64,000 nucleotides of DNA from Rhizomicrobium electricum (lineage in GTDB: Bacteria; Pseudomonadota; Alphaproteobacteria; Micropepsales; Micropepsaceae). The notes beneath the pieces are model-generated. The model did no database searches. It saw only the letters and a program-made list of their open reading frames with translations, and was not told the DNA's origin. The translations under genes were made by a program, and so were the position numbers. The stretch lies in NCBI RefSeq assembly GCF_011762045.1, contig NZ_JAASQS010000001.1:62001-126000 (forward strand). Reading direction: 5' to 3'. How positions within the stretch are numbered: position 1 is the first letter of the stretch; the number at the start of each line of letters is the position of its first letter. Shown in pieces: positions 18,349-26,506 of the stretch.

Positions 18349-18891
18349 ATGCGATCACGTCCGTTCGGCAAAGTACCCACCGCCGTCAGCGAAATCGGCT
18401 TCGGCGCCTGGCAGATCGGTTCGGCTTGGGGCGATGTCAGCGAAGCCGACGGCCGCGCCGCACTCCACGCCGCGCTCGATGCGGGCGTGACCTTTGTCGA
18501 CACCGCCGACGTCTACGGCGACGGCCGTTCCGAAACGATCATCCGCGAGGTGCTGAAAGAGCGCCAAGGCGATCACCGCGCCTTCAACCGCCACGGCGAA
18601 GCGTTCGATGTCGGCGAGACGTTTGCCGGCGTGCCGCTCGAAATCGGGCTTCAGGCGGTCGAGGAATTGAAAAAGCTCGTGCCGCAAGGTGCTGCGATGG
18701 CGCAGTTCGCGCTACGCTGGATACTGATGGACCCGGCGGTGACGGTGGTAATCCCCGGCGCGCGCAATGCCGAACAGGCCAAGTCGAACGCCAAGGCGGC
18801 GGAGATTGCGCCCCTCTCCGCCGAAACCCTGGCTGCGGCCCGGTCCGTCTACGACCGCCTCATTGCGCCGCACGTGCATCAGCGCTGGTAG
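18349..18891 (+). pseudogene. Aldo/keto reductase with large internal in-frame deletion
   Basis: The 180 residues match both ends of a roughly 325-residue aldo/keto reductase. The first 70 or so (PFGKVPTAVSEIGFGAWQIG to DTADVYGDGRSETIIREVLKER) and the last 110 (DHRAFNRHGEAFDVGETFAG to the end RLIAPHVHQRW) are intact, but the middle 145 or so residues are missing. That part carries the catalytic Lys and His and most of the barrel. The Asp and Tyr of the active site remain. The join falls between KERQG and DHRAF with no stop or frameshift. An enzyme without half its barrel is very unlikely to fold, so I call it a pseudogene; an assembly error is an alternative. Confidence 0.7.
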
Positions 18892-20245
18892 GAAGCGCCG
18901 GTCCGCCTTGATCGAGCCAGGCATCCAGCCGGGTGCCGTCGACGCGCGTGCGCCAGAAGGCGCGGAACTCGGCGGTGCCGATCGGCGTGGTCTTGTAGGT
19001 CTGATAGAACTCCCGCGCGGCACTGAAGAAGGCCTCGTCGCCCATGCTGCGGCGGAAGTCGTCCAGCATCAGAGAGCCTTTGTAGTAGCGCACATAGAAG
19101 TCGCCGCCCTGCTGCGGAACCGTGGCCAGAGACGGCGCGGTGGCGGGCAGCCCGGCGACGCACTTGCGATAGTAAGCGAGAACGCCGTCGAACCGCTCCT
19201 TCGCGCCGATTTCGCGCACCGCAATCGCTGAGGAATATTCGGCAAACGCCTCGTTGACCCAATCGCCCTGCCCGGAACCGAAATGCCACCAGAAATGGGC
19301 GACCTCATGGGCGAGATCCTGCAGCAGCGAGTAGTTCGGATCGCCCATCAAGGCATCCAGCATCCGTCCTTCGGAGGTGATGATGACGCCGGCCCTGGCG
19401 ATGCCCGCACGCCCCTGCCCCTTTTTCATCGGCGAATAGACATGACGGATCGTGCCGCCGGGCACATTCGCCTCTCCCAAGGCATCGGTGAACAGCGCGG
19501 TCACGGCCGCAAGCTCGGTGCTTTCGCCCGCGATCACCGTGTCGGGCATTTGGGTGTGATAGATCTCGATCTCCACGCCGGAGCTTCGGGTCTTGATGAC
19601 CTTGAAGTTCGGGGCAGCAGCGAATGCCAGATCGAAATTGTCCTGCACCGACCAGTGCGTCACCGCGCGGCCGTCCGCCGAAGCTAAGTCACGCTTGGCG
19701 CCGCCACTGACGGCCGTCCATCCTTTCGGCAGCGAGATTTCCAACTCCGTCTGGAAGTGACGGCCGAACGGCGCGAATTGCGGATACCACGAGGAATAGC
19801 TTGCGAGCTGAACCATCCGGTCGTTCACCTGATCGTCCATCGCCAGCTTCGTGTCCGGCGAAGCGCCCCATTCCGGAAGCGCCTCCAGCTTGCCGTCATA
19901 GACAATGTCCATCTTCAACGTCGCGGCCGTACGCGCCGGCAGATCGACAACGACATTGCGCACCGCCGGATTGAACGGCGTGGGATCGACGGTCTGATAG
20001 GAAAATTTCGCCGGTACGCCGTCCACCAGCAGCTTGCGGATCGCAAAGCTGCGGTGCAGGACGAATGTCGTCTGGCGCGCGCCGGGCTCGAGCTGCATTC
20101 CGATCTCGCCGCGGACGGCCACGCTTCCGGTGCCGGGCTCGATCTGCGCCTTGAGATCGTAGCGCACAGGCTCCGCCGTTATGGCGGCGCTCGCCGAAAC
20201 GGCGGCGACAGCAAATGCCATCATCAGCACAAGAGATCGGATCAT
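18860..20245 (-). CDS. Secreted M1-like (gluzincin) metallopeptidase
   Basis: A 461-residue protein with a signal peptide (MIRSLVLMMAFAVAAVSASA). An N-terminal beta domain (about 25-230) resembles the M1 N-domain. The catalytic part has HEVAHFWWHF (about residue 315) and, 18 residues on, NEAFAEY, which together give the HExxH-18-E zinc site of family M1. The GxMEN exopeptidase motif is not evident, so the specificity is unclear. It is shorter than full M1 aminopeptidases because the C-terminal helical domain is reduced. It overlaps the end of the aldo/keto reductase remnant by 32 bases. Confidence 0.82.
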   Translation of the reverse strand: MIRSLVLMMAFAVAAVSASAAITAEPVRYDLKAQIEPGTGSVAVRGEIGMQLEPGARQTTFVLHRSFAIRKLLVDGVPAKFSYQTVDPTPFNPAVRNVVVDLPARTAATLKMDIVYDGKLEALPEWGASPDTKLAMDDQVNDRMVQLASYSSWYPQFAPFGRHFQTELEISLPKGWTAVSGGAKRDLASADGRAVTHWSVQDNFDLAFAAAPNFKVIKTRSSGVEIEIYHTQMPDTVIAGESTELAAVTALFTDALGEANVPGGTIRHVYSPMKKGQGRAGIARAGVIITSEGRMLDALMGDPNYSLLQDLAHEVAHFWWHFGSGQGDWVNEAFAEYSSAIAVREIGAKERFDGVLAYYRKCVAGLPATAPSLATVPQQGGDFYVRYYKGSLMLDDFRRSMGDEAFFSAAREFYQTYKTTPIGTAEFRAFWRTRVDGTRLDAWLDQGGPALPTSADARAAQ

Positions 20246-20320
20246 ATTGCCCCCTAACGAAATCGCCCCGGCTCACCATATCCGAGTCGGCGAGGCGTTC
20301 GATGTCTGCGGATAAAGAAA

Positions 20321-20351
20321 GAGCGTCCCACCGGGAGGGTTAGGGACGCTC
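20321..20351 (-). terminator. Intrinsic terminator after the first UrcA gene
   Basis: Stem GAGCGTCCC/GGGACGCTC with a 13-base loop, then TTTCTTTA on the minus strand, 17 bases after the stop. Confidence 0.75.
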
Positions 20352-20367
20352 CTTCGTTTTGGGATGT

Positions 20368-20721
20368 TCAGTGCGCGGCAGCGAGCTGAGTCAGCTGCGG
20401 CGCATCAACTTCTTTGATGGCGTAGTGCATCGTGCGGGCATAGCACTTCGCGAACGCCTTGGCGCGGGCCGCATTCATCGTATAGCCCTCGCGCTCGCCG
20501 CAGACCGCACGCGCGGCGACGTCGATGCGATTCAGCAGCGTTGTCGCGCCCTGGGTCGTGCCGAGATCGAGGTCGGCATATGAAACCTTCTTGGCCCACA
20601 CCTGATCCACACCACCCCCCTGCAACGGCGCCGATCCCGTTACCGTGAGGCTTTGCGCCATCGCCGGCACGAACATCAAAGCAGAAATCATCACAGCGGC
20701 AGCAAACGAACTACGATGCAT
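20368..20721 (-). CDS. UrcA family protein
   Basis: A 117-residue secreted protein with a signal peptide (RSSFAAAVMISALMFVPAMAQ). The conserved UrcA core is KKVSYADLDLGTTQGATTLLNRIDVAARAVCGE followed by AFAKCYARTMHYAIKEVDAPQLTQL, with two cysteines that probably pair. UrcA proteins are common in Caulobacterales, Sphingomonadales and relatives; their function is unknown, though the founding member was linked to uranium-responsive expression in Caulobacter. The ATG at 20721 is preceded by AAGGAAGGG nine bases upstream. A second copy lies 290 bases upstream. Confidence 0.88.
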   Translation of the reverse strand: MHRSSFAAAVMISALMFVPAMAQSLTVTGSAPLQGGGVDQVWAKKVSYADLDLGTTQGATTLLNRIDVAARAVCGEREGYTMNAARAKAFAKCYARTMHYAIKEVDAPQLTQLAAAH

Positions 20722-20963
20722 AGAGTGTTTCCCTTCCTTCAAGTGACGCATTCAAAGATGGGATGCCGCTACCGAGTTTAAAGGATGCAAATGCGACCGC
20801 AGGTCTCACATGCGCGTGATGAATGCGAATGCCAATGCTGTGAATTCCAACTACCGCGCTGCAAGCGTGCCGAAATGCGGATCAATCGCGATATAATGCG
20901 GATTGTCGGTTGTTGCGACAAATCTCTGCCACAGTTGGTTTAGCACTGCATCGCCGATGCAAT

Positions 20964-21000
20964 GAAGGGCGCTTGGTATCAAATATGTAAGCGCCCCTTC
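20964..21000 (-). terminator. Weak hairpin after the second UrcA gene
   Basis: GAAGGGCGCTT pairs with AAGCGCCCCTTC with one bulged base and a 14-base loop, 13 bases past the stop. It lacks a T-run, so termination would be Rho-dependent or incomplete. Confidence 0.45.
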
Positions 21001-21013
21001 TCTGCAACAGTAA

Positions 21014-21382
21014 TCACCGTGTGGCTGCGATCTTGGCGAGATCGGGCATACCGAGAGATTCGACGGCTTGCGCGGTGGCGCGCGCACGGCACGCTGCAAA
21101 CTCCTTGGCGCGTTCGCCGTTCATCAGAAATCCCGAGCGCTCGCCGCACACGATCCGCGCCGCCGCCGCGATGCGATCGAGCAGCGCCTTCGCACCGTGC
21201 GCCGTGGTGGCGTCGATATCGTCGTAGGTCACTTTGATGGTCTTGAGCTGGTAGCCGCCCGCATGCATCGGCGCGAGGCCGGACACCAAAACGGAATGTC
21301 CTTCGGCCAACGCCGGAACCGACAAAGCCGGAACGGACAGAGCAGCGGTCAGCGCGGCGGCGGCAATCGAAAAGCGTTTCAT
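21014..21382 (-). CDS. UrcA family protein, second copy
   Basis: A 122-residue secreted protein with a signal peptide that contains a short duplication (LSVPALSVPALAEG). The core IKVTYDDIDATTAHGAKALLDRIAAAARIVCGE then EFAACRARATAQAVESLGMPDLAKI matches the neighbouring UrcA protein, including both cysteines. The ATG at 21382 has AAGGGA upstream. Both UrcA genes read the same way, but each is followed by its own hairpin, so they look like separate transcripts from an old duplication. Confidence 0.85.
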   Translation of the reverse strand: MKRFSIAAAALTAALSVPALSVPALAEGHSVLVSGLAPMHAGGYQLKTIKVTYDDIDATTAHGAKALLDRIAAAARIVCGERSGFLMNGERAKEFAACRARATAQAVESLGMPDLAKIAATR

Positions 21383-21712
21383 GGTGAGGTCCCTTCTGTG
21401 ATGTCCACGCCCAACCAGATAGGAACACATGAAGCACTTTACAATATGAAGCTCTTCACGAACATGAGAGCACCGCCAGCACAGAATGTCGCACATTCTG
21501 GTAATATTATTGCCAAGCCCACGTTGTATGCCGGACGCCGCCAACGGCGGCCTCGAGTAGTCCCCATGCCGCCATGGCCCGGCGTTTCGGAACGTTCGCG
21601 CCGCGAAATCTGCAAACGTTGACGTCAATGGCGCACGCCACACGGCCCCGTGTATCGAACCGCGCGTCGGCGCGATGATCGATACCGGCAGGCCGCACGT
21701 GCATCGGCGGGA
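21383..21712. other. Intergenic region, no gene recognised
   Basis: About 330 bases between the second UrcA gene and the lipoprotein gene. It is AT-richer at 21415-21500, which probably holds the UrcA promoter. Short ORFs in it lack ribosome binding sites and recognisable sequence. No RNA gene or repeat was seen. Confidence 0.4.
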
Positions 21713-22150
21713 TCAGAACTGGATACGATATTTCTTGCCGGCGTTATCGACGCCATCGCCATAGCCGATCGGCGGAGCGCCAGCTTTGATCGTCATCTTG
21801 ACGTCAATCACGGTCCCTTTGTTTCCGACCAGGACGGCGGAACTCTGCGAAACGTCGCTAACCGTGGTTTCCGATGCAACGTCCTGATCGCCGAACAGCG
21901 TCGGACGCGACACTTGGCTGGACTTCGTTTCGTTGATTGCGGTGTAGATGCCGTCGAAGGTCTCGCCCGTGTCGGGATTGACGGCCTTCATGTGACCTGA
22001 GCCGTAACTGAGCTCGATCTGCATCGGCAGGATTTTACCGTCCGAGAGCGACACGATGCGGCCCGGAATGAACATTCCAAGTTGATATGGACTTTGGGCA
22101 CACCCAACCAGAAGCAAACTCAACCCCAACAGGCTCGCAGCAATTTTCAT
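21713..22150 (-). CDS. Small lipoprotein, unknown function
   Basis: A 145-residue protein starting MKIAASLLGLSLLLVGCAQS, with a lipobox LLVGC whose Cys would be lipidated. The mature part (IPGRIVSLSDGKILPMQIELSYGSGHMKAVNPDTGETFDG) looks beta-rich and resembles small outer-membrane lipoproteins with a glycine-containing fold. No domain is recognised. The ATG at 22150 has a GGGGGA stretch upstream. It lies downstream of tig on the same strand but beyond the tig terminator. Confidence 0.65.
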   Translation of the reverse strand: MKIAASLLGLSLLLVGCAQSPYQLGMFIPGRIVSLSDGKILPMQIELSYGSGHMKAVNPDTGETFDGIYTAINETKSSQVSRPTLFGDQDVASETTVSDVSQSSAVLVGNKGTVIDVKMTIKAGAPPIGYGDGVDNAGKKYRIQF

Positions 22151-22280
22151 AGCCCATCCCCCGATGTACGGCACAACAGTTATACCGCCGTCTGAACCTA
22201 AACGATGCGCAATGATAACGCCGCAATCTGCGACCATCTCGCACAGGTAGTATCAACTGCAGCGTGCATAGAAACAAAAA

Positions 22281-22302
22281 GGGCGCCCGTTTCCGGACGC
22301 CC
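22281..22302 (-). terminator. Intrinsic terminator of tig
   Basis: GC-rich hairpin GGGCG(C)CCG-TTTC-CGG(A)CGCCC followed on the minus strand by TTTTTGTTTC, 27 bases past the tig stop. Confidence 0.75.
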
Positions 22303-22328
22303 TTCGGTATTGCTGTGACGAAAGAGGC

Positions 22329-23762
22329 TTACTCGGCCTTTTCGCTCTTGTCGGCCTTCTTGGCCTTCTTCGGCTTCTCAGCCTTTTCGGGCTTCTCGGC
22401 CGTTTCGCCCTTCAGCTTTTCCTGCGCCTCATCGGGGTCGAGGAACAGCGTGGCGCGATCGACCTTGGTTTCGCGGATCTGGGCGAGTTCGGCGATGAAG
22501 TCGACCACCTTGTCCTCGAAGATCGGCGCGCGGACTTCGGCCTGGGCCTGAGCATTGCGGGCGTAGAATTCGAACACCTGCTGTTCCTGGCCGGGGAACT
22601 GACGGGCGCGCATCGCAATGGCGCGCTGCACTTCCTCGTTGGAGACCGTGAGACCGTTCTGCTCGCCGATGCGGGCGAGGACCAGACCGAGGCGCACGCG
22701 GCGCTCGGCGATCTCGTGATATTCCTTCTTCAGATCCTCTTCCGACTTGCCTTCGTCTTCCGGCGCCTTGCCTTCGCGCTTCAGCTCGGCTTCGACCTGG
22801 CGCCAGATGCCGTTGAATTCGCCTTCGACCATGGTCGGCGGCAGCGAGAACGAATGCTTCTCATCGAGCGCGTCGAGGATGCGGCGCTTCAAGTGCAGGC
22901 GGCTGGCCTGGGCGTAGTCGCGCTTGAGCTGATCCTTGATGCGTTCCTTGAGGGTGCCGAGGCTGTCGAGGCCGAGCGTCTTGGCGAGCTCGTCGTCGAT
23001 CTTCAGTTCGTCGGGCTTCTTGACGTCCTTCACGGTGACCGCGAACACGGCGTCCTTGGCGGCGAGCTTGGCTTCCGGATAGTCGGCCGGGAACGTGACC
23101 TTCACGTCGCGCTTCTCGTCCTTCTTGGCGCCGATGAGCTGGTCTTCGAAGCCGGGGATGAGCTGGCCCGAACCGAGCGTCAGGTTGAAGTCTTCGGCCT
23201 TGCCGCCCTGGAATTCTTCGCCGTCGACGGTGCCGACGAAATCGATCAGCACGGCGTCGTCCTTCTCGGCCGCTTCGCCTTCGGCGCGCGACGAATAGGT
23301 GCGCGACTGTTCGGCGATGCGCTTCAAGGATTCGTCGACGTCCTCGTCGGAGACATCGGCCACCAGCTTCTCGACGTCGAGCGTCGAAACGTCGGCGAGT
23401 TCGAAGTCGGGCATCAGGTCGACGATGACCTTGAATTCGAGATCGGCCTTGCCGTCGACCACGGCCTGCAGATCGCCTTCCGGCTCGACGCGCGGCGGGA
23501 ACGCCACTTTGAGCGAATTGTCGGTGACCGCCTTCTGGCTGCCCTCGTTGACCGCCGCTTCGACGATCTCGCCCATCATCGACTTGCCGAAAGTCTTCTT
23601 CAGGTAGGAGACGGGCGCCTTGCCCGGACGAAAGCCCTTCAGGCTCAGCTTCGGCTTGATCTCTTCGATCTTGCCGAGAAGGCGGGTGTCCAGATCGGAC
23701 GCGGCCACGACCACTTTATATTCACGGCGCAGGCCTTCGGAGACGGTCTCGGTAATCTGCAT
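22329..23762 (-). CDS. tig: Trigger factor
   Basis: A 477-residue ribosome-associated chaperone and peptidyl-prolyl isomerase. The ribosome-binding loop is in LSLKGFRPGKAPVSYLKKTFG (about residues 38-58). The FKBP-type isomerase domain (about 160-245) includes DAVLIDFVGTVDGEEFQGG, and the long helical C-terminal arms follow. The last 35 or so residues are an unusual Lys/Glu/Ala-rich tail (EKPEKAEKPKKAKKADKSEKAE-like), longer than in Escherichia coli. The ATG at 23762 begins MQITETVSEGLRREY, the normal start; the upstream ORF extension reads through tRNA-Leu and is not real. Confidence 0.96.
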   Translation of the reverse strand: MQITETVSEGLRREYKVVVAASDLDTRLLGKIEEIKPKLSLKGFRPGKAPVSYLKKTFGKSMMGEIVEAAVNEGSQKAVTDNSLKVAFPPRVEPEGDLQAVVDGKADLEFKVIVDLMPDFELADVSTLDVEKLVADVSDEDVDESLKRIAEQSRTYSSRAEGEAAEKDDAVLIDFVGTVDGEEFQGGKAEDFNLTLGSGQLIPGFEDQLIGAKKDEKRDVKVTFPADYPEAKLAAKDAVFAVTVKDVKKPDELKIDDELAKTLGLDSLGTLKERIKDQLKRDYAQASRLHLKRRILDALDEKHSFSLPPTMVEGEFNGIWRQVEAELKREGKAPEDEGKSEEDLKKEYHEIAERRVRLGLVLARIGEQNGLTVSNEEVQRAIAMRARQFPGQEQQVFEFYARNAQAQAEVRAPIFEDKVVDFIAELAQIRETKVDRATLFLDPDEAQEKLKGETAEKPEKAEKPKKAKKADKSEKAE

Positions 23763-23902
23763 TTGTTTTCTTCCCAAACTTCCTAAACCTGCCCGCGCGG
23801 CTCGCCGAGCCGGTGCGTGCGGTAACAATAGTCCGCCTCCGCCAACATGGCTTCGGCGCGCCAGCGTATTCGGCGCCTTCGCGTGTACCCACACGCGTAG
23901 GC

Positions 23903-23987
23903 TGGTGCGGGCGGAGGGATTTGAACCCACAAGCCTTGCGGCGCTCGGACCTAAACCGAGTGCGTCTGCCAGTTCCGCCACGCCCGC
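23903..23987 (-). tRNA. tRNA-Leu (anticodon TAG)
   Basis: On the minus strand the acceptor stem GCGGGCG pairs with CGCCCGC. The anticodon arm is CTCGG-TTTAGGT-CCGAG, giving TAG. A variable arm GCGCCGCAAGGCTT marks a class II tRNA, GGTTCAAATCC is the T-arm, and CCA is encoded. tRNA-Leu directly upstream of tig is conserved in alphaproteobacteria. Confidence 0.95.
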
Positions 23988-24132
23988 GTGCGGGCCTCCC
24001 AACCGGACCCATCGACGATGCGGTCCGGCGGAAGGGCGCCGCTATAGCAGGGGATTTCCGGCGCCGCTAGGCCCGTTCGCAGCCTCAAGGGCATGCGCGA
24101 CAACAACTTCCGGGGATTACCCCCATCCAGCC

Positions 24133-24798
24133 TCAGGCGGCGGGGGCCGGACTGGCTCCGGCGACGGGCCTGGGTGGGGCTGCCGGACGGGCGGGCGCCG
24201 CCGCGACGACCGGGGCCGCCGACGCGGCCGGTTTGGGCGGTTCGGCCGGTTTTGCCGCTTCGAAGGCCGGTTTGGCCGCAGCCGGCTTCTTTTCGAGCGG
24301 CAGGATGCGGCCGTCGATCTCGCCGCCGCGCTCGATTTCGAGTTCGCCATAACTGAAGGTGCCGCGGATGCGCCCGTTTTTGCGCAGAAACAGCCGCCCG
24401 CGCACAAGAAGAGTGCCTTCGAAGGCGCCTTCGATCTCGGCTTCCTCGATGTCCGCGGTGCCGGCGAAGGTGCCACCGGGACACAACACCAGCCGGCGCG
24501 CCTTGGCGATGCCTTCGTAAACGCCATCCACCCGCATCACCTCGCAGCCGGCAAGCTCGCCTTTCAGGCGAATGTTGGCGCCGATGTAAAGGTGAGCGGC
24601 ATCCTCGGCTGGGACCGGCTTCGGGGCCGGCTTGGGCTTTTCGGCAAAATTGAACGCCTTCCTTGCCGGTGCCGCCGGATTGGGCGGCGTGAAGCCTTCG
24701 GGCATGGGCGGAATGTCGTCGAATTGCTCGGAAATGGGGTCGGCCGCTTTGACGCGCTCGAGTGGTTGGCCGCCCGTGGATTTCGACGATCCAAACAT
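24133..24798 (-). CDS. Bactofilin (polymer-forming cytoskeletal protein)
   Basis: A 221-residue protein. The central domain (about 70-170) is a right-handed beta-helix of the bactofilin family: LYIGANIRLKGELAGCEVMRVDGVYEGI, then repeats ending GRIRGTFSYGELEIERGGEIDGRI. It is flanked by a Pro-rich N-terminal tail with MFGSSKS and a Pro/Ala-rich C-terminal tail, both typical. Bactofilins form membrane-associated filaments that place cell-wall enzymes or stalk factors. The ATG at 24798 is preceded by GGGAGAGGG. Confidence 0.88.
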   Translation of the reverse strand: MFGSSKSTGGQPLERVKAADPISEQFDDIPPMPEGFTPPNPAAPARKAFNFAEKPKPAPKPVPAEDAAHLYIGANIRLKGELAGCEVMRVDGVYEGIAKARRLVLCPGGTFAGTADIEEAEIEGAFEGTLLVRGRLFLRKNGRIRGTFSYGELEIERGGEIDGRILPLEKKPAAAKPAFEAAKPAEPPKPAASAAPVVAAAPARPAAPPRPVAGASPAPAA

Positions 24799-24887
24799 GA
24801 CCCTCTCCCAACCCACTTTTTATTGCGAGTAAGTCGAAGATACACGCTGTGACGATTTTGGTAAACGATGCCCCGACGACAGGAGCT

Positions 24888-25388
24888 TCAAAATACCTTC
24901 TGGTACATGCCGATGTCCCACAGCCGGCCGAACTTGCGGCCCGACTCGCGCAACGTCCCTGCCAGTGCGAAACCGAATGCCTCGTGCAGTTTCACCGATG
25001 GCGCGTTCGGCAAGGTGATGACACCGATCGCGGAATGCACGTCTTCGCTGGCCAGCGCCGCGAACAGCGTCTCGAACAAACGCCGCCCGATGCCCTGCCC
25101 CGAAAGTCCCGGCTTCAGATAGATGCTGGTCTCGACCGTACTGTCGTACGCGGCTTTCTCGCGGAATTTGCCGGTGGAAGCCCAGCCGATCGCCTCGCCG
25201 TCCATCTCCGCGACAAAACACTGATGCCGCCCGGTGGGCGCAAACCCCTCCAGCCACCCCTGGCGCTGCTCCGGCGTCTTCGGCTCGAGATCGAAGGTGA
25301 TCGCCGTGGTTTCAACGTAGTGGTTGTAGATCGCGGTCAACGCCCGAAGATCGGATTGCTGCGGGCGGCGGATGAGAAGGTTGGACAT
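24888..25388 (-). CDS. GNAT N-acetyltransferase, phosphinothricin acetyltransferase-like
   Basis: A 166-residue cytoplasmic enzyme. The N-terminus LLIRRPQQSDLRALTAIYNHYVETTAITFDLEP is the characteristic start of the PAT/MddA group. Motif A is SIYLKPGLSGQGIGRRLFETL (about 95-115), and the C-terminal KLHEAFGFALAGTLRESGRKFGRLWDIGMYQK is also diagnostic. Members acetylate phosphinothricin, methionine sulfone or sulfoximine, or other small amines; the true substrate is not known. The start at 25388 was taken because the family begins just there. Confidence 0.85.
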   Translation of the reverse strand: MSNLLIRRPQQSDLRALTAIYNHYVETTAITFDLEPKTPEQRQGWLEGFAPTGRHQCFVAEMDGEAIGWASTGKFREKAAYDSTVETSIYLKPGLSGQGIGRRLFETLFAALASEDVHSAIGVITLPNAPSVKLHEAFGFALAGTLRESGRKFGRLWDIGMYQKVF

Positions 25389-25444
25389 GAATGGCCTCCG
25401 GCTCTCAGCTATAGTGCCTGGGCATAGTGGGGCAAGGGGGGACA

Positions 25445-25873
25445 ATGCCGCCGCGAATTCGCTGGTTCGTCTGGATCACGCTGCTCAATGTCGCGATCAC
25501 CTGGGCGTGGGTTGCGATTTACCGCAACGACTTCGAATTAATCACGTACCTGAGGGCACCGGTATTTTCGCCGCCCGAAACTATCGATGCAGTCGCCACA
25601 CGCGCCTATGTCGCCCTCGCCGTGGCGACAGGCATCCAGCTCGTGCTGATGACCATCATCGCCCTTCGGCAGGGCTGGGCGCGCTGGATACTGTTGCTGT
25701 GGTGCCTGGCATGCGACCTTCCCTGCCTCGGATGTCTCTATTGCTCCAACCCGCCGATCCCGTTCGAGGTATTGGTAAAGTGTATCGGCACCGCCCTGGA
25801 TTTCATCGCGCTGTATCTGATCTTCAGCAAACCGGCGCGCGCGTGGTTCCGCAAACCAAAACCTCAGTCGTAG
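25445..25873 (+). CDS. Small membrane protein, unknown function
   Basis: A 142-residue protein with four hydrophobic segments (about residues 7-24, 50-72, 78-100 and 108-127) and positively charged ends (MPPRIR, FRKPKPQS). A CxxLGCLYC-like cysteine group lies between helices 3 and 4. No family is recognised. The ATG at 25445 has a GGGGGG ribosome binding site three bases upstream. Its end overlaps the convergent NUDIX gene by ten bases. Confidence 0.6.
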   Translation: MPPRIRWFVWITLLNVAITWAWVAIYRNDFELITYLRAPVFSPPETIDAVATRAYVALAVATGIQLVLMTIIALRQGWARWILLLWCLACDLPCLGCLYCSNPPIPFEVLVKCIGTALDFIALYLIFSKPARAWFRKPKPQS

Positions 25874-26502
25874 TCCGCCGCCATCGCCGGATTGAGGAAG
25901 TGCTCGTACATGCGCTGGACGTGCCAGGCCGACGTGCGGTCCCATGACAGTTCGGGCAAGTCGTCGATGGGAAACCATTTGGGATCGCCGGTTTCGAGGT
26001 TCGATTTCTCGCAGGTGCCGGTGACCTCGCAGAGGAAAAACAGCTTGTAGATGTGGAACGGATACGGGCTGGTGCCGCCGCGCTTGTCGCGGTCGTAGAT
26101 GCCGCACAGCTTGGTGATCTTGACGATCAGCCCCGCCTCTTCCTCGACTTCGCGCACGCAGCTTTCGCTCGGGCCTTCGTTGGGATCGGAGAAGCCGCCG
26201 GGAAACGTCCACTTGCCGCCGTCGTTCAATTCGTCGACCAAGAGCACCTGGCCCTTGCCGTCCGCGTCGGTGCGATAGATGCAGCCGCGCACGTCGACCT
26301 TGGGCGTCGCATAGCCTTTCTGCTCGGCGAAGGCGCCTTTGACCAGATCGATCGGCTCGCCGGAGCCTTCCACCATCATGCGCGCCGCCAGATCGGCGAG
26401 ATGCTCGTAGCGATCCTTTTCGTATTTGTTGGCGGCGTAGGTCAGTCCGGTTTGCGCCGCGGCCTGCAATTCGCGCGCGTACTTCAGCCAATTGGGAATC
26501 AT
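25864..26502 (-). CDS. NUDIX hydrolase with N-terminal helical domain
   Basis: A 212-residue protein. Residues about 1-65 (NWLKYARELQAAAQTGLTYAANKYEKDRYEHL) match the N-terminal domain found in ADP-ribose/nucleoside-diphosphate-linked NUDIX enzymes (PF12535 type). The NUDIX box GGFSDPNEGPSESCVREVEEEAG is complete at about residue 101-124, so it should be active with Mg2+. The likely substrate is a nucleotide-sugar or ADP-ribose type. The gene follows nnr by four bases on the same strand, so they share a transcript; nnr repairs damaged NAD(P)HX, which would suit a dinucleotide-cleaning partner. Confidence 0.88.
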   Translation of the reverse strand: MIPNWLKYARELQAAAQTGLTYAANKYEKDRYEHLADLAARMMVEGSGEPIDLVKGAFAEQKGYATPKVDVRGCIYRTDADGKGQVLLVDELNDGGKWTFPGGFSDPNEGPSESCVREVEEEAGLIVKITKLCGIYDRDKRGGTSPYPFHIYKLFFLCEVTGTCEKSNLETGDPKWFPIDDLPELSWDRTSAWHVQRMYEHFLNPAMAADYD

Positions 26503-26506
26503 GGGA

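Noticed and set aside
22329..24002. N-terminally extended trigger factor starting at 24002
   Set aside because: The extra residues are a reading of tRNA-Leu and its spacer; the family start is at 23762.
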